Source of the DNA: Staphylococcus simiae
GTDB taxonomy: Bacteria > Bacillota > Bacilli > Staphylococcales > Staphylococcaceae
Length of the DNA stretch: 64,000 nucleotides
Direction of reading: 5' to 3'
Assembly (NCBI RefSeq): GCF_002902085.1
Contig: NZ_PPQR01000070.1
Span: 37,974 to 101,973, forward strand
In this document: positions 1-11,970 of the stretch, piece after piece
How the letters are laid out: each line of letters begins with the position of its first letter
Position numbering within the stretch: position 1 is the first letter of the stretch
The notes under the pieces: model-generated
What the model saw: only the letters and a program-made list of their open reading frames with translations
Database searches by the model: none
Told to the model about the DNA's origin: nothing
Translations under genes and position numbers: made by a program

Positions 1-206
1 TGTGCATTTAATTTTGCTTGTTCAGCGTCATCGATATCTTTATTAATATCTCTTTCACGTTTGTCCATCACTTGTTTCAATGGACCCCATGCGAATTTTT
101 TAAGTAACGCCAGTAAAACGATGAACGTTAGGACTTGTACGATAACAGTTCCCCACTCAACACCGCCAGCTGCACCAAGAACGAATAAGTTAGCTGTTTC
201 AGTCAC
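1..206 (-). CDS. atpF: ATP synthase F0 subunit b (5' part only)
   Basis: Subunit b forms the peripheral stalk that holds F1 to the membrane F0 sector. Only the N-terminal 68 codons are inside the window; the gene runs off the left edge. I place the start at a GTG (protein begins MTETANLF), because the ATG just upstream hits a stop after three codons. A hydrophobic segment ([19 protein letters not shown]) is the single membrane anchor, followed by the charged start of the long helix ([20 protein letters not shown]). It lies directly after atpE in the usual atpI-B-E-F order. Identity is secure; the GTG start is likely but not proven. Confidence 0.93.
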   Translation of the reverse strand, partial: MTETANLFVLGAAGGVEWGTVIVQVLTFIVLLALLKKFAWGPLKQVMDKRERDINKDIDDAEQAKLNA

Positions 207-303
207 GGGTTCATGACACTCCTTTCATAAAAGTAATCGCTAGTGTTAAATAAAAACGAATGGCGAAAGTCTATTTGTATGAGACTTCGCCTTTATCTGT
301 AAA

Positions 304-519
<216 letters not shown>

Positions 520-558
520 TTATTTTCCTCCTGTGATTGTATATAATTTTAAAATTTG

Positions 559-1661
<1,103 letters not shown>

Positions 1662-1720
1662 TTTTATGCCTCCGTGTGACTGTAATCGATCATGAAAACC
1701 GTTCCACTCATACAATCTAA

Positions 1721-1749
1721 ATGATAATATAGGCGATATACGGTGTCAA
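1721..1749 (-). promoter_or_regulatory. Promoter of the atp operon
   Basis: On the minus strand there is a perfect -35 TTGACA (1744-1749), a 17-bp spacer, and a -10 TATCAT (1721-1726), about 60 bp before atpI. Spacing and hexamers are those of a vegetative sigma-A promoter. Confidence 0.8.
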
Positions 1750-1824
1750 TTCTATTCAAATGGTTGTCGAAAATTCGAAATATCCAGACACAATTTAGAC
1801 ATATTTTATTAATTTATATTATTT

Positions 1825-2955
1825 TTATTGAAAATCTACTGGTTTATCATCAATAAGTCCTAAATAAAACTTAATATGCTTTATTATCCGGTCAGATGCT
1901 TGACCATCTCCATACGGATTTTGTGCTTGACTCATTTGTTGATACAGTTTGTCATTTTCAATCAATTGTTTAGTTGCGTCATAGACATTGTGTTGCTCTG
2001 TACCTACGACTTTTAATGTGCCTGCTTCTACACCTTCAGGTCGTTCAGTAACTTCCCTAAGTACTAATACAGGTTTATGCAGTGATGGTGCCTCTTCTTG
2101 AATACCGCCAGAATCAGTCAAAATTAGAAATGCTTCCTTAGCAAAATTATGAAAATCAACAACATCTAACGGTTCTATAAGTTCAATGCGTTCATTATGT
2201 CCTAGATATTTATAAGCAAGTTCTCTCACTTTAGGGTTTTTGTGCATTGGATATACTAACGCTAAATCGTCAAATTCTTCAATTAATTGTTTAACTGCTT
2301 TGAAAATATTCACCATAGGTTGCCCTAAGTTTTCTCTTCTATGTGCAGTCATCAAAATATATTTCTTATGACTATATTTATCAATAATTGTAGATTGATA
2401 GTTATCAGCAATGGTATATTTCATTGCATCTATAGCAGTGTTCCCTGTTATAAAGACACTATTTTTATCTTTTTGTTCATCCAACAAGTGCTGCGCTGCA
2501 TCCTTGGTAGGTGCAAAATGCAAATCAGCTAAAACACCAACCATTTGTCTATTCATTTCCTCAGGATAAGGAGAATACTTATCATAACTTCTTAATCCTG
2601 CTTCAACATGGCCAATAGGTACTTGATTATAAAAAGCTGCTAACCCTCCTGAGAAAGTCGTCATTGTATCTCCGTGTACAAGTACCATATCTGGCGCTTC
2701 TTGTTGAATTACATTTTCAAGCTGTGTCATAGCTTTAGTTGTCATTTCAGACAGTGTTTGGCCTTGTTTCATAATATTCAAATCATATTTTGGTTTGATG
2801 TCAAAGGTATTAAGCACTGAATCCAACATTTCTCTATGTTGCGCTGTAACTACAACAACAGGTTCAAGCATGTCATCTTGTTCTAGAGCTTTAACTAAAG
2901 GTGCCATTTTTATAGCTTCTGGTCTTGTTCCAAATACTGTCATAATCTTTTTCAT
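1825..2955 (-). CDS. mnaA: UDP-N-acetylglucosamine 2-epimerase (non-hydrolysing)
   Basis: Converts UDP-GlcNAc to UDP-ManNAc, which feeds wall teichoic acid linkage units (and capsule in many staphylococci). The protein starts MKKIMTVFGTRPEAIKM, typical of the WecB/MnaA family. It shows the conserved HVEAGLRSYDKYSPYPEEMNR-type stretch (in the order HVEAGLRS, then PEEMNR) and the UDP-binding DSGGIQEEAP near residue 290. Length (376 aa) is normal. A TTG lies directly before the ATG; I prefer the ATG. It follows upp closely on the same strand and is probably co-transcribed with upp and glyA. Confidence 0.96.
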   Translation of the reverse strand: MKKIMTVFGTRPEAIKMAPLVKALEQDDMLEPVVVVTAQHREMLDSVLNTFDIKPKYDLNIMKQGQTLSEMTTKAMTQLENVIQQEAPDMVLVHGDTMTTFSGGLAAFYNQVPIGHVEAGLRSYDKYSPYPEEMNRQMVGVLADLHFAPTKDAAQHLLDEQKDKNSVFITGNTAIDAMKYTIADNYQSTIIDKYSHKKYILMTAHRRENLGQPMVNIFKAVKQLIEEFDDLALVYPMHKNPKVRELAYKYLGHNERIELIEPLDVVDFHNFAKEAFLILTDSGGIQEEAPSLHKPVLVLREVTERPEGVEAGTLKVVGTEQHNVYDATKQLIENDKLYQQMSQAQNPYGDGQASDRIIKHIKFYLGLIDDKPVDFQ

Positions 2956-2978
2956 CAAACTATCAATCTCCGATTCTT

Positions 2979-3608
2979 CTATTTAGTACCAAATAATCTA
3001 TCTCCAGCATCTCCTAAACCTGGAGTGATATAAGCTTTTTCATTTAACTTATCATCTAATGCAGCAATATAAATATTGACGTCAGGATGAGCTTGTTGCA
3101 TTTTTTCTACACCCTCAGGCGCTGCGATTAGACACATAAAGCGAATATTCTTAGCACCACGTTTTTTCAATGAAGAAATAGCTTCAATTGCTGATGCACC
3201 AGTTGCTAACATTGGGTCTACTACAATGATTTGTCTTTCACTAATATCTTGAGGTAACTTAACGAAATACTCCACAGCTTTAAGCGTTTCAGGATCACGA
3301 TATAGACCGATGTGTCCTACTCTTGCTGCTGGAACTAAGCTTAAAATACCATCTGTCATACCTAAACCAGCACGTAAAATTGGTACAATAGCCAATTTTT
3401 TTCCAGCTAAGCGTTTGGCAGTCATTTTTGTAACTGGTGTCTCAATGTCAACGTCTTGAAGTTCTAAATCTCTAGTCACTTCATAAGCCATTAACATACC
3501 AACTTCATCTACAAGTTCTCTAAATTCTTTAGTTCCTGTATTAACATCTCTAATATAACTCAACTTGTGTTGAATTAATGGATGATCAAAAACGTGTACT
3601 TTACTCAT
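2979..3608 (-). CDS. upp: Uracil phosphoribosyltransferase
   Basis: Salvages uracil to UMP using PRPP. The 209-residue protein is full length and contains the PRPP loop ([13 protein letters not shown], about residues 129-141) and the uracil-binding C-terminus ([17 protein letters not shown]). It lies between glyA (upstream) and mnaA (downstream) with gaps of about 25 bp, the usual staphylococcal arrangement. I saw no PyrR-type attenuator in the very short upstream gap. Confidence 0.98.
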   Translation of the reverse strand: MSKVHVFDHPLIQHKLSYIRDVNTGTKEFRELVDEVGMLMAYEVTRDLELQDVDIETPVTKMTAKRLAGKKLAIVPILRAGLGMTDGILSLVPAARVGHIGLYRDPETLKAVEYFVKLPQDISERQIIVVDPMLATGASAIEAISSLKKRGAKNIRFMCLIAAPEGVEKMQQAHPDVNIYIAALDDKLNEKAYITPGLGDAGDRLFGTK

Positions 3609-3633
3609 AATATTACTCCTATCTTGTCTATAT

Positions 3634-4872
3634 TTAATGATATAACGGATATTTTGTTGTTAATTTTGCCACGCGATCTTTAGCTTCTTGAAGTTTTGCT
3701 TCATCATCATGATTTTTTAAAGCTAAGCTGATAATTTTAGCCACTTCTTTAAAGTCTTCTTCAATAAAACCTCGTGTTGTTGCAGCAGGTGTACCTAAGC
3801 GAATTCCACTTGTGACAAAAGGTTTTTCTTGGTCAAAAGGAATTGTATTTTTATTACATGTGACACCAACTGCATCTAATGTTTCTTCTGCTACTTTACC
3901 TGTAAGTCCAATAGAACCTTTTACATCTACAGCTACTAAATGATTATCTGTCCCTCCAGAAACAATTCTAAATCCTTCAGCGATTAACGTTTCTGACAGC
4001 GCACGAGCATTATCAATCACTTGTTGTTGATATGCTTTAAAATCATTTTCTAAAGCTTCTCCAAATGCTACTGCTTTGGCAGCTATTACATGTTCTAAAG
4101 GTCCACCTTGAATACCTGGGAAGATTGTTTTATCTATGTCTTTTTTATATTGTTCTTTACATAAAATCATACCACCACGCGGACCACGTAATGTTTTATG
4201 TGTTGTTGTTGTTACAAAGTCTGCATATTCAACTGGATTAGGGTGTAATCCTGCTGCTACTAACCCTGCAATATGTGCCATATCAACCATTAGTTTCGCA
4301 TTAACTTCGTCAGCAATTTCTTTGAACTTTTTAAAATCAATCGTTCTTGAGTATGCTGATGCACCAGCAACAATTAATTTAGGTTTATGTTCTAAAGCTA
4401 ATTTGCGGACTTCATCGTAGTTAATTAATTCAGTATCTTTATCAACACCATATTCGACAAAGTTATAAAACTTACCACTAAAGTTGACTGGAGACCCATG
4501 TGTCAAATGACCACCATGACTTAAGTTCATACCAAGTACAGTATCACCCATCTCTAATGCTACTAAATACACAGCCATATTAGCTTGTGATCCTGAATGT
4601 GGTTGTACATTGACATGTTCTGCCCCAAATAAAGCTTTAGCACGATCAATAGCAATACTTTCTGTTACATCTACAAACTCACAACCACCATAATATCGTC
4701 GTCCTGGATAGCCTTCAGCATATTTATTTGTTAAAACTGACCCCTGGGCTTCCATGACTGCTTCTGATACAAAATTTTCTGATGCGATTAATTCAATGTT
4801 GGCGTTTTGTCTCTGAAATTCTCTTTCAATAGCTTCTGCGATTACTTTATCTTGCTTTGCGATATAAGACAT
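3634..4872 (-). CDS. glyA: Serine hydroxymethyltransferase
   Basis: A PLP enzyme that interconverts serine and glycine and charges tetrahydrofolate with one-carbon units. The PLP lysine sits in [14 protein letters not shown], and the substrate region [10 protein letters not shown] is near the N-terminus. Starting at MSYIAKQ gives 412 aa, the usual length; the longer upstream frame includes the ribosome site (GGGGAG) and is rejected. First gene of the likely glyA-upp-mnaA unit, with the UPF0340 gene just upstream. Confidence 0.97.
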   Translation of the reverse strand: MSYIAKQDKVIAEAIEREFQRQNANIELIASENFVSEAVMEAQGSVLTNKYAEGYPGRRYYGGCEFVDVTESIAIDRAKALFGAEHVNVQPHSGSQANMAVYLVALEMGDTVLGMNLSHGGHLTHGSPVNFSGKFYNFVEYGVDKDTELINYDEVRKLALEHKPKLIVAGASAYSRTIDFKKFKEIADEVNAKLMVDMAHIAGLVAAGLHPNPVEYADFVTTTTHKTLRGPRGGMILCKEQYKKDIDKTIFPGIQGGPLEHVIAAKAVAFGEALENDFKAYQQQVIDNARALSETLIAEGFRIVSGGTDNHLVAVDVKGSIGLTGKVAEETLDAVGVTCNKNTIPFDQEKPFVTSGIRLGTPAATTRGFIEEDFKEVAKIISLALKNHDDEAKLQEAKDRVAKLTTKYPLYH

Positions 4873-4898
4873 AAAAATCTCCCCTTCTTTCAAAAAAC

Positions 4899-5423
4899 TT
4901 ATTGGTATTTAGCACGTTCGCCACCAATTTTTTTAGGTCTTGATGAAGCAATGGTTACATTTGCTTGACCAATTTGCTTAATAGTCGTCCTTACTGGCAC
5001 GCAAACATGTCGAATATGCATACCAATAAGTGTCTGACCAATATCAATTCCACATGGAACCGTGATATGCTCCACAACTATTGGATCCTTCATATGCTGA
5101 TAGGCAAAAGTCGCTAAACTTCCACCAGCATGTACATCAGGTACAACAGAAACTTCTTCCATTGTTAAAGGATTAAAATCAGCCCTTTCTATTGTGACAG
5201 CCCTATTGATATGTTCACATCCTTGAAAAGCAAATGATACACCAGTTTCTTCACTCACAACATCCAATGCTTTAAAGATTGTTTCTGCTACTTCCATTGA
5301 ACCAACAGAACCAATTTCTTCACCAAGAACTTCTGATGTTGAACAACCAATAATACATAATTCACCTTTGTTAAAAAATGACATTTCTTTCAATTCATTT
5401 AGTAACGATGTCACTTCTTGCAT
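4899..5423 (-). CDS. UPF0340 / TIGR01440 family protein (YwlG-like)
   Basis: Conserved Firmicute protein of unknown function. The 174-residue product matches the YwlG family in size and context (between the YwlE-type phosphatase and glyA, as in Bacillus). Visible conserved-looking stretches are [13 protein letters not shown] near the N-terminus, [10 protein letters not shown], and the basic C-terminus [12 protein letters not shown]. No signal peptide or membrane segment is seen. I cannot assign a reaction. Confidence 0.85.
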   Translation of the reverse strand: MQEVTSLLNELKEMSFFNKGELCIIGCSTSEVLGEEIGSVGSMEVAETIFKALDVVSEETGVSFAFQGCEHINRAVTIERADFNPLTMEEVSVVPDVHAGGSLATFAYQHMKDPIVVEHITVPCGIDIGQTLIGMHIRHVCVPVRTTIKQIGQANVTIASSRPKKIGGERAKYQ

Positions 5424-5447
5424 TTGGAGCCCACCCTTCTGTAAAAA

Positions 5448-5482
5448 TAAAAAAGGAATATAGCAAAGTGCTACACTCCTTT
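5448..5482 (-). terminator. Intrinsic terminator after the arginine phosphatase gene
   Basis: On the minus strand a 14-bp stem (AAAGGAGTGTAGCA paired with TGCTATATTCCTTT, one mismatch) with a 3-nt loop is followed by a T-rich run. It separates the ywlC-ywlE pair from the UPF0340-glyA-upp-mnaA group. Confidence 0.8.
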
Positions 5483-5515
5483 ATTATAACTTATTTAATC
5501 TTTAACATATACTAA

Positions 5516-5950
5516 TTATACAGAATTCATATTCGTTAATTTTTCTTTCAAATCTTTAATTAAAGATTCTAATTGTAGATATGTTTCTTTATATGTTTGT
5601 TCATCGCCTCCAAAAGGATCGTGAACTTCATAATCATTATTTACAAACTCACTCAGTGTATAGACATGTTCCTGGTTGCCATACTGGTGCTTAATTGTTT
5701 CTTTATGTTGAGAAGACATTGTTAATATTAAATCTGCATCTAAATCTGCTATTGTAAATTGTTGAGAACGTGTTGCTTTTGATAAACAATGAGCTGCAAT
5801 AATTTGTTCTACATACATTGATACATTTTGACCATCCGAAGCAAATATACCTCTAGATTCAAATTGATGCTCTGGCATTGTCGTTTGTGCAATACTTTCT
5901 GCTAAGGGACTACGGCAAGTATTTCCTGTACAGACAAAAATGATGTTCAT
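5516..5950 (-). CDS. ptpB: Low-molecular-weight protein arginine phosphatase (YwlE/PtpB type)
   Basis: Cytoplasmic phosphatase of the low-molecular-weight PTP fold; the YwlE branch removes phosphate from arginine residues, opposing McsB. The catalytic P-loop CTGNTCRS is at residues 7-14, with Thr in the position that marks arginine specificity in YwlE. The general-acid Asp is in HDPFGGDE near residue 111. Length 144 aa is typical. Its start overlaps the end of the upstream Sua5-type gene by 4 bp, so the two are translationally coupled. Confidence 0.92.
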   Translation of the reverse strand: MNIIFVCTGNTCRSPLAESIAQTTMPEHQFESRGIFASDGQNVSMYVEQIIAAHCLSKATRSQQFTIADLDADLILTMSSQHKETIKHQYGNQEHVYTLSEFVNNDYEVHDPFGGDEQTYKETYLQLESLIKDLKEKLTNMNSV

Positions 5951-6993
5951 ATTTCTCTTCCTTCTACACTTTGATTAGCAGCAGCTTTAGTTATTCTATT
6001 AATAATAGCTTCTGTTTGATCATTCAATTCAAAACGATAAATATAAGCTTCTTTTATATCATCATTCTTATCTATATCATGTAATATACTATACAGTCTA
6101 TGATTTGCAGTTCGTATGTCTTGATCATTATTACATAATTCAATAAATTTGGCTTCTTTAGGCAAAAAGCGTTGTTTATCTTTAGGTACTATAAAAGCTA
6201 CTGCTGAGAAATTTGTCATCGATGATTGTGCAATAGATGCCAAATCGGTAATCATCTTTAATGACGTCTCAGGTGAATAATGTTTGTATTTCATACCTGG
6301 TGCTATTGGCTGTGCCGCATCATTATAATTTGATTCAACTACACTGTTAGGTATCACTTGTTCAATCATCGATGCAGTAATTGAACCCGGACGAGCAATT
6401 TTAAATGGAAACGATGTACAATCTAAAACGGTACTTTCTAATCCTTCTGCACTTTGATTCGCTTGAATTATACCATCTATTCTACCATTCAAATCATGAT
6501 ATACATGTTCAAAAGTCGTTGGCGAAGGTCTCCCACTCAAATTAGCACTTGGTGCAGCCAAAGGTTCATTAATAGCTTGTAAAATTTGTCTTCCAACTGA
6601 ATGACTCGGCATTCTAACAGCTACAGACTCAAGTCCACCAGTTACTTTTGAACACAGGTAACCTTCTTTTAACGGTAAAATAAATGATATAGGTCCTGGC
6701 CAAAACGCTGTCATTAATTCAATGACTCTAGGATCAATATTATAAGTAAAATCGTGTAATTGCTTCATGTCATGTATATGTACAATAAGTGGATTATCGG
6801 ATGGTCTACCTTTAGCTTTATATATTTTGCTCACAGCTTGCTCATCTTTGGCATTAGCCGCTAAGCCATAGACTGTTTCAGTTGGCAAACCTATTAATCC
6901 ACCTTGTTCAACAACATTTTTAATTTCCTTAATATCTGGGTGTTGCGTTACATCATTATGACATGCTCTCATATCCCATATTTTCGTTTCCAT
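5947..6993 (-). CDS. ywlC: L-threonylcarbamoyladenylate synthase (Sua5/YwlC)
   Basis: Makes threonylcarbamoyl-AMP, the first step of the universal t6A modification of ANN-decoding tRNAs. The YrdC domain occupies roughly residues 20-210, with [18 protein letters not shown] and [15 protein letters not shown] visible. A C-terminal Sua5 domain follows ([12 protein letters not shown] at about residue 230). I start at METKIWDM, preceded by an AAGGTG ribosome site; a TTG 24 bp upstream is less likely. Coupled to the phosphatase gene by a 4-bp overlap. Confidence 0.94.
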   Translation of the reverse strand: METKIWDMRACHNDVTQHPDIKEIKNVVEQGGLIGLPTETVYGLAANAKDEQAVSKIYKAKGRPSDNPLIVHIHDMKQLHDFTYNIDPRVIELMTAFWPGPISFILPLKEGYLCSKVTGGLESVAVRMPSHSVGRQILQAINEPLAAPSANLSGRPSPTTFEHVYHDLNGRIDGIIQANQSAEGLESTVLDCTSFPFKIARPGSITASMIEQVIPNSVVESNYNDAAQPIAPGMKYKHYSPETSLKMITDLASIAQSSMTNFSAVAFIVPKDKQRFLPKEAKFIELCNNDQDIRTANHRLYSILHDIDKNDDIKEAYIYRFELNDQTEAIINRITKAAANQSVEGREI

Positions 6994-7032
6994 ATATAGC
7001 CACACCTTTCTTTTCAATCATAATATAAAACA

Positions 7033-7238
7033 AAGAGGTTAAGACAATAAAGTTTTACGATTCAATACAAACAATATACAACAAAGTTGTTAAAAATTAT
7101 TTGTTATACAAGTATACTCACAGAAATATACAGTATTTGTTACAAATTTAAAACACTGTAAAGAGCTACTTTTATTGTGAATCTAACTACCAGCGCACAG
7201 TATAGTGTACTAGAGTTTAACTTTTGTCCCAACCTCTT
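7033..7238. repeat. Intergenic inverted repeat with 15-bp arms
   Basis: Arms AAGAGGTTAAGACAA (7033-7047) and TTGTCCCAACCTCTT (7224-7238) match at 13 of 15 positions and enclose about 175 bp of AT-rich DNA without a gene. The GGGACA/TGTCCC core resembles the dispersed GGGACA-type intergenic repeats of staphylococci. It lies directly after prmC and may also affect transcript ends. Confidence 0.55.
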
Positions 7239-7249
7239 ATTCATCGTCA

Positions 7250-8086
7250 TTACCATCTGAATGACACAATTCTATCGTGCCCATTAATATCTTGTACGAT
7301 GTGTACATCTTTATCAGGGTATTTCTGTAGAATCATATTTTTTAAAGTAGTACCTTGTTGGTATCCTATTTCAAAGACCACTACTCCGTTTGTCTTCATG
7401 ACTAATGGCAGATCATCGATAATTGATTCATAAACAGCATACCCATTATGCTCAGCGAATAATGCTTGATGTGGTTCGAACTTTGTGACAGTTCTCGCCA
7501 TGGATGACATTTCGCTTTTAGCAATATATGGTGGATTAGATATCAATCCATCAAGTTTAATACCTTCAGCAATTAATGGTTTCAGAGCATTCCCATGTAA
7601 AAATTGAATGTTCACTTTGTGCTTTTCTGCATTACATTTTGCAATTTGAAGTGCGTCTAAACTTACATCAGTTGCTATAATTTGCAAATCAGGTTGTTCT
7701 TTAGCCATTGAAACTGCTAATGCCCCACTACCTGTCCCTATATCTGCCACAGTTTGTCCATTTTTCATATTTTTTAAAAAATGTACCATAACTTCTTCAG
7801 TTTCAGGTCTTGGAATTAAACAATTGCTGTTCACTTCAAAATCTCTACCATAAAAGCTAGCAAAGCCAACAATATATTGAATGGGTTCACCAATAAGCAT
7901 TCTTTGCAAAGCTAAATCAAATTTCATGATATCAGTTTTAGACATCTCATCATACATATGAACAACAAAATCAGTTCTAGTCCAACGAAATACATCTAGT
8001 AGTAACCATTCAGCTCGTGTTTGTTCATAACCTTTTTGCTGTGCTAATTGTATCGCTTCATCTAATTTATCTTTATAATTCACCAT
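7250..8086 (-). CDS. prmC: Peptide chain release factor N5-glutamine methyltransferase
   Basis: Methylates the Gln of the GGQ motif in release factors. SAM-binding motif [15 protein letters not shown] is near residues 116-130, and the catalytic NPPY ([10 protein letters not shown]) is near residue 186. The 278-residue length is normal. Its start overlaps the end of prfA by 14 bp, so enzyme and substrate are translationally coupled. Confidence 0.97.
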   Translation of the reverse strand: MVNYKDKLDEAIQLAQQKGYEQTRAEWLLLDVFRWTRTDFVVHMYDEMSKTDIMKFDLALQRMLIGEPIQYIVGFASFYGRDFEVNSNCLIPRPETEEVMVHFLKNMKNGQTVADIGTGSGALAVSMAKEQPDLQIIATDVSLDALQIAKCNAEKHKVNIQFLHGNALKPLIAEGIKLDGLISNPPYIAKSEMSSMARTVTKFEPHQALFAEHNGYAVYESIIDDLPLVMKTNGVVVFEIGYQQGTTLKNMILQKYPDKDVHIVQDINGHDRIVSFRW

Positions 8087-9149
8087 TATTAAGTTCTTTC
8101 AATTTCTCAGTTTGTTCAGATAAAGTTAATGCATCTATAATTTCTTCTAAATGACCTTCCATAATTTGATTTAATTTTTGTAAAGTTAAACCAATACGGT
8201 GGTCAGTTACACGACTTTGAGGATAGTTATATGTACGAATACGTTCTGAGCGATCACCAGTACCTACAGCTGATTTACGTTGAGAAGCATATTTTTGTTG
8301 TTCTTCTTGAACTTTCATATCATATAATCTTGCTTTCAATACTTTCATTGCTTTTTCTCTGTTTTGAATTTGTGACTTTTCAGAAGAGGTTGCAATGACA
8401 CCTGTTGGTAAATGGGTAATACGTACAGCTGAGTCTGTAGTGTTAACGTGTTGTCCACCGGCACCACTTGAACGATACGTATCAATTTTCAAGTCTTCAT
8501 TTCTAATTTCAATTTCAACATCTTCAACTTCTGGTAATACTGCAACAGTAGCTGTAGAAGTATGAATTCTACCACCTGATTCTGTTTCTGGGACACGTTG
8601 AACGCGGTGTGCACCATTTTCAAATTTCAATTTACTGTAGGCGCCATGTCCAGAAACTTGGAAACTGATTTCTTTATAACCACCGTGATCACTTTCAGAG
8701 GCTTCCACGATTTCTGTTTTAAATCCTTGAGATTCTGCATATTTTGAATACATACGCATAAGGTCCCCAGCAAAAATAGCGGCTTCATCGCCACCTGCTG
8801 CAGCTCTAATTTCTACAATAACGTCTTTGTCATCATTTGGATCTTTAGGAATTAATAAGAATTTAAGTTCTTCTTCAATTGATGGAATTTCATCTTTTAA
8901 AGCACTACTCTCTTCTTTTAACATTGCAATTTCTTCTTTATCATCTGTTTCATTTAACATGTCTTCTATATCTGCTAATTCTTCTTTTTTAGCTTTATAA
9001 CTTCGATATACATCAACTGTTTTTTGTAAATCTGCTTGTTCTTTTGAATATTTACGTAATTTATCTGAATCATTTACAACATCTGGATCACTTAATAATT
9101 CATTTAATTGTTCATATCTCTCTTCTACTATATCTAACTGATCAAACAC
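8073..9149 (-). CDS. prfA: Peptide chain release factor 1
   Basis: Recognises UAA and UAG and triggers peptide release on the ribosome. The catalytic GGQ is seen in [17 protein letters not shown] near residue 230, with the coiled-coil N-terminal domain and a C-terminal helix typical of RF1. Length 358 aa is standard. The ATG overlaps the last base of the tdk stop, giving a tdk-prfA-prmC unit. Confidence 0.98.
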   Translation of the reverse strand: MFDQLDIVEERYEQLNELLSDPDVVNDSDKLRKYSKEQADLQKTVDVYRSYKAKKEELADIEDMLNETDDKEEIAMLKEESSALKDEIPSIEEELKFLLIPKDPNDDKDVIVEIRAAAGGDEAAIFAGDLMRMYSKYAESQGFKTEIVEASESDHGGYKEISFQVSGHGAYSKLKFENGAHRVQRVPETESGGRIHTSTATVAVLPEVEDVEIEIRNEDLKIDTYRSSGAGGQHVNTTDSAVRITHLPTGVIATSSEKSQIQNREKAMKVLKARLYDMKVQEEQQKYASQRKSAVGTGDRSERIRTYNYPQSRVTDHRIGLTLQKLNQIMEGHLEEIIDALTLSEQTEKLKELNNGEL

Positions 9150-9748
9150 TATAATTCCTCCTTATTGTTGTCACTAGGTGCTACTATATGATGTGCACGA
9201 CAACGTGGTTCATAACTTTCATTGGCACCCACTAAGATAATTGGATCATCTATTTTGGCTGGTTTACCATCTATCAATCTTTGTGTTCTACTTGAAGATG
9301 AACCACAAACTGCACAAACTGCTTGTAATTTTGTTACTTGTTCACTAACAGCCATCAATTTAGGCATTGGTTCAAAAGGCTCTCCTCTAAAATCCATGTC
9401 TAGTCCTGCAACTATTACTCGATGTCCATCTGACGACAATCTTTCAGCAATATTTACTATTTCATCGTCAAAAAATTGTACCTCATCTATCCCTATTACA
9501 TCAACATCTGATAAATCATGCATCATTATTTCTCTTGCACTAGATATATTAACCGCTTCAATGGCATTACCATTATGAGAGACCACTTTTTCTTTATGAT
9601 ATCGATCATCTATGGCCGGTTTAAAAACTACAACTTTTTGTTTAGCGTAAATACCTCTTCTTAATCGTCTAATTAATTCTTCTGATTTACCACTAAACAT
9701 ACTTCCTGTGATACATTCAATCCAACCAGAATGGTAAGTTTCATACAT
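9149..9748 (-). CDS. tdk: Thymidine kinase
   Basis: Phosphorylates thymidine in the salvage route to dTMP. Walker A is [14 protein letters not shown] near the N-terminus, the Walker B-like element is IGIDEVQFF, and the structural zinc cysteines are in CAVCGSSSS and PRCRAHH. Starting at MYETYHSG gives 199 aa, the family length; a few upstream codons in frame are dismissed. First gene of the tdk-prfA-prmC cluster. Confidence 0.97.
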   Translation of the reverse strand: MYETYHSGWIECITGSMFSGKSEELIRRLRRGIYAKQKVVVFKPAIDDRYHKEKVVSHNGNAIEAVNISSAREIMMHDLSDVDVIGIDEVQFFDDEIVNIAERLSSDGHRVIVAGLDMDFRGEPFEPMPKLMAVSEQVTKLQAVCAVCGSSSSRTQRLIDGKPAKIDDPIILVGANESYEPRCRAHHIVAPSDNNKEEL

Positions 9749-9917
9749 TGCGAGTTCCACCTTTTTTCAAAACATAATCGTCTTATTATATCATATTTCA
9801 AATATTCATAAATGGCTTTTTACTAAATATCATTTGTAATATTCCTATATATTTACTATGTAATTTTTTAATCAAATTAGGTTATTTAATAAATTGGGCT
9901 GAAAACCTGAAAATAGA

Positions 9918-9988
9918 GGTTCTCTTCCAAATTGGACTGATACATAATTATTCGCTTTTTATTTACCAGTCCTGAAAAATAGAAAACC
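9918..9988. repeat. Short palindromic intergenic repeat (near-empty form)
   Basis: Begins GGTTCTCT, continues with a TTGGACTGATACATAA block, and ends with an ACCAGTCCT block and AGAAAACC. The outer arms (GGTTCTCT / AGAAAACC) and inner arms (GGACTGATA / TACCAGTCC) form an imperfect 71-bp palindrome. The same two arms flank the STAR-like cluster at 11971-12374. The rest of 9749-10079 is AT-rich with no gene apart from the rpmE2 terminator. Confidence 0.6.
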
Positions 9989-10023
9989 AAAATAGACAAT
10001 CTCAAATAAAAAGATAATAACAA

Positions 10024-10063
10024 TAAAAAAACTGCCTACATACCCATAATAGGTTGTAGACAG
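10024..10063 (-). terminator. Intrinsic terminator of rpmE2
   Basis: Minus strand: a 9-bp stem CTGTCTACA / TGTAGGCAG enclosing an inner CCTA/TGGG-like pairing, followed by seven T residues. It sits 17 bp after the rpmE2 stop. Confidence 0.8.
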
Positions 10064-10079
10064 ATCAAAATCCATATCA

Positions 10080-10334
10080 TTAGTTGTCTGATTTAAGACC
10101 GAATTTTTTGTTGAAACGTTCCACACGTCCATCCGCAGCAGCGAATTTTTGACGTCCTGTGTAGAATGGATGTGAATCAGATGAAATATCTAAGCGAATA
10201 ACTGGATATTCTTTACCATCTTCCCATTCCATCATTTCAGAAGACGTTTTTGTAGAACCACTTAAGAATTTAAAGTTTGTTGTAGTATCTAAAAAGATTA
10301 CTTGATGATACTCAGGATGAATTCCTTGTTTCAT
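10080..10334 (-). CDS. rpmE2: 50S ribosomal protein L31 type B
   Basis: Large-subunit ribosomal protein bridging the subunits. The 84-residue protein starts [14 protein letters not shown] and ends [15 protein letters not shown]. It lacks the CxxC pair of zinc-binding L31, so it is the zinc-independent type B form. In many Firmicutes that form is Zur-controlled, but I see no Zur-like palindrome upstream; a -10 TATAAT is visible about 80 bp before the start. It follows rho on the same strand. Confidence 0.97.
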   Translation of the reverse strand: MKQGIHPEYHQVIFLDTTTNFKFLSGSTKTSSEMMEWEDGKEYPVIRLDISSDSHPFYTGRQKFAAADGRVERFNKKFGLKSDN

Positions 10335-10451
10335 TATTTTCAGCTCCTTTGCCCTGAACCATCTGGAACAGAGTTATTTGTGAGTTTTTACCCGATACTG
10401 TGTAATTATAATGGTAAATAATACAAAACGCAAGTCATTATCTAATGTTTC

Positions 10452-11768
10452 TTAAATTATTGGTCGACCTGTTTTTGTACTTTCTTCTGCAGATTTCTGT
10501 AACTGTTTAAAGAAGTCTGCGTTATTTTTAGATCGTTTAAGTTTACGAATAAATCTTTCTGTAAAATCGGTTGAATCAGTAAACAAATTACGTAATTGCC
10601 ATAATGTATCCAGTTCAGCCTTAGTAATTAATAATTCTTCTTTACGTGTTGAGCTTCTACCGATATCAATTGCTGGGAATATACGACGTTCTGATAATTT
10701 ACGATCTAAATGTAATTCCATATTACCTGTACCTTTAAACTCTTCGTAAATCATATCGTCCATTCGTGAGCCTGTTTCTACTAGGGCAGTCGCTAAAATA
10801 GTTAAACTACCACCTGCTTCGATATTTCTGGCTGCACCAAAGAATGCTTTTGGCTTGTGTAAAGATGCTGGATCCAAACCACCTGATAAAGTTCGACCAC
10901 TTGGTGGTATAACTAAGTTGTATGCTCTAGCTAATCTAGTTATAGAATCCATTAAAATAATAACGTCTTCTCCAATTTCAACAAGTCTTTTTGCTCGTTC
11001 AAGTAATAATTCTGCAACTTTAACATGGTGTTCAGGTGGTTCATCAAACGTTGAATGTACCACTTCTGCAGATTCAACTGAACGTTCAATGTCAGTTACC
11101 TCTTCAGGACGTTCACCAACTAATAAAATGAACAACTTAGCATCCGGTTTATTAATACTTATCGCATTGGCAATTTCTTTTAACAGTGATGTTTTACCTG
11201 CTTTTGGTGGTGCCACAATTAAACCACGTTGTCCCAAACCAATCGGTGTCACTAAATCCATAATTCTTGTTGAATAGCTTGTTGAGTCCGTTTCTAATAG
11301 TATTCTTTCATCTGGATATAGCGGTGTTAACGCTTGGAAATGAGGTCGTTTTTTTACTTCCTCTGCATTATGATCATTAACAAAATCAACTTGTAATAGA
11401 CCATAATATTTTTCATTATCCTTAGGCTTTCTTACTTTCCCTGTTACTTTATCACCGCGTTTGATTTCGAAACGACGAATTTGACTAGCAGAGATATAAA
11501 TATCCTTTTCACCTTTAGAATAATTTACTGTGCGTAAAAAACCATAACCATCTGGTTGGATATCGTCTAAAATACCTTCCATATAATAGTTACCATCTTT
11601 TTCCATTTGCGCTTCCATAATGGCTAACACGAGTTCTTTTTTATTTAATTTACTGTAATTTGATAACTTAAGTGTCTTTGCTTTTTGAGTGAGTTCCTTA
11701 GTAGTGTAATTCTTGTACAGTTCGTGGAATGATTCATACTGAGGAGATGTACGTTCTCTTTCAGGCAT
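10452..11768 (-). CDS. rho: Transcription termination factor Rho
   Basis: Hexameric RNA-dependent ATPase that terminates transcription. An N-terminal SAP-like segment (YTTKELTQKAKTLKLSNYS) is followed by the cold-shock RNA-binding domain (GYGFLRT). Walker A is APPKAGKTSLLKEIA and Walker B is VIILMDSITRLARAY; C-terminal RSSTRKEELL follows. Starting at MPERERTS gives 438 aa; the 23-residue upstream extension has no support. Confidence 0.98.
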   Translation of the reverse strand: MPERERTSPQYESFHELYKNYTTKELTQKAKTLKLSNYSKLNKKELVLAIMEAQMEKDGNYYMEGILDDIQPDGYGFLRTVNYSKGEKDIYISASQIRRFEIKRGDKVTGKVRKPKDNEKYYGLLQVDFVNDHNAEEVKKRPHFQALTPLYPDERILLETDSTSYSTRIMDLVTPIGLGQRGLIVAPPKAGKTSLLKEIANAISINKPDAKLFILLVGERPEEVTDIERSVESAEVVHSTFDEPPEHHVKVAELLLERAKRLVEIGEDVIILMDSITRLARAYNLVIPPSGRTLSGGLDPASLHKPKAFFGAARNIEAGGSLTILATALVETGSRMDDMIYEEFKGTGNMELHLDRKLSERRIFPAIDIGRSSTRKEELLITKAELDTLWQLRNLFTDSTDFTERFIRKLKRSKNNADFFKQLQKSAEESTKTGRPII

Positions 11769-11970
11769 ATATTTTACACCCATTTCATTATTTTTTAGTT
11801 GGTAAGTAGTAAGATAAGCTAGAGTAAAATAGCACAATTCACCATTCTATAATATTTAGCTTAATCTGTTATAAATACATCAATAACTATAGCAAATTTT
11901 CATTTTAATTACAAAATAATTTTCAAAAGCCAAATAATTATAAGTTAATAATGAATTTTTGAGATATAGT

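Noticed and set aside
10335..10451. A Zur box or L31-type leader for rpmE2
   Set aside because: No palindrome fitting the Zur consensus is present, and the hairpin in the leader is weak.
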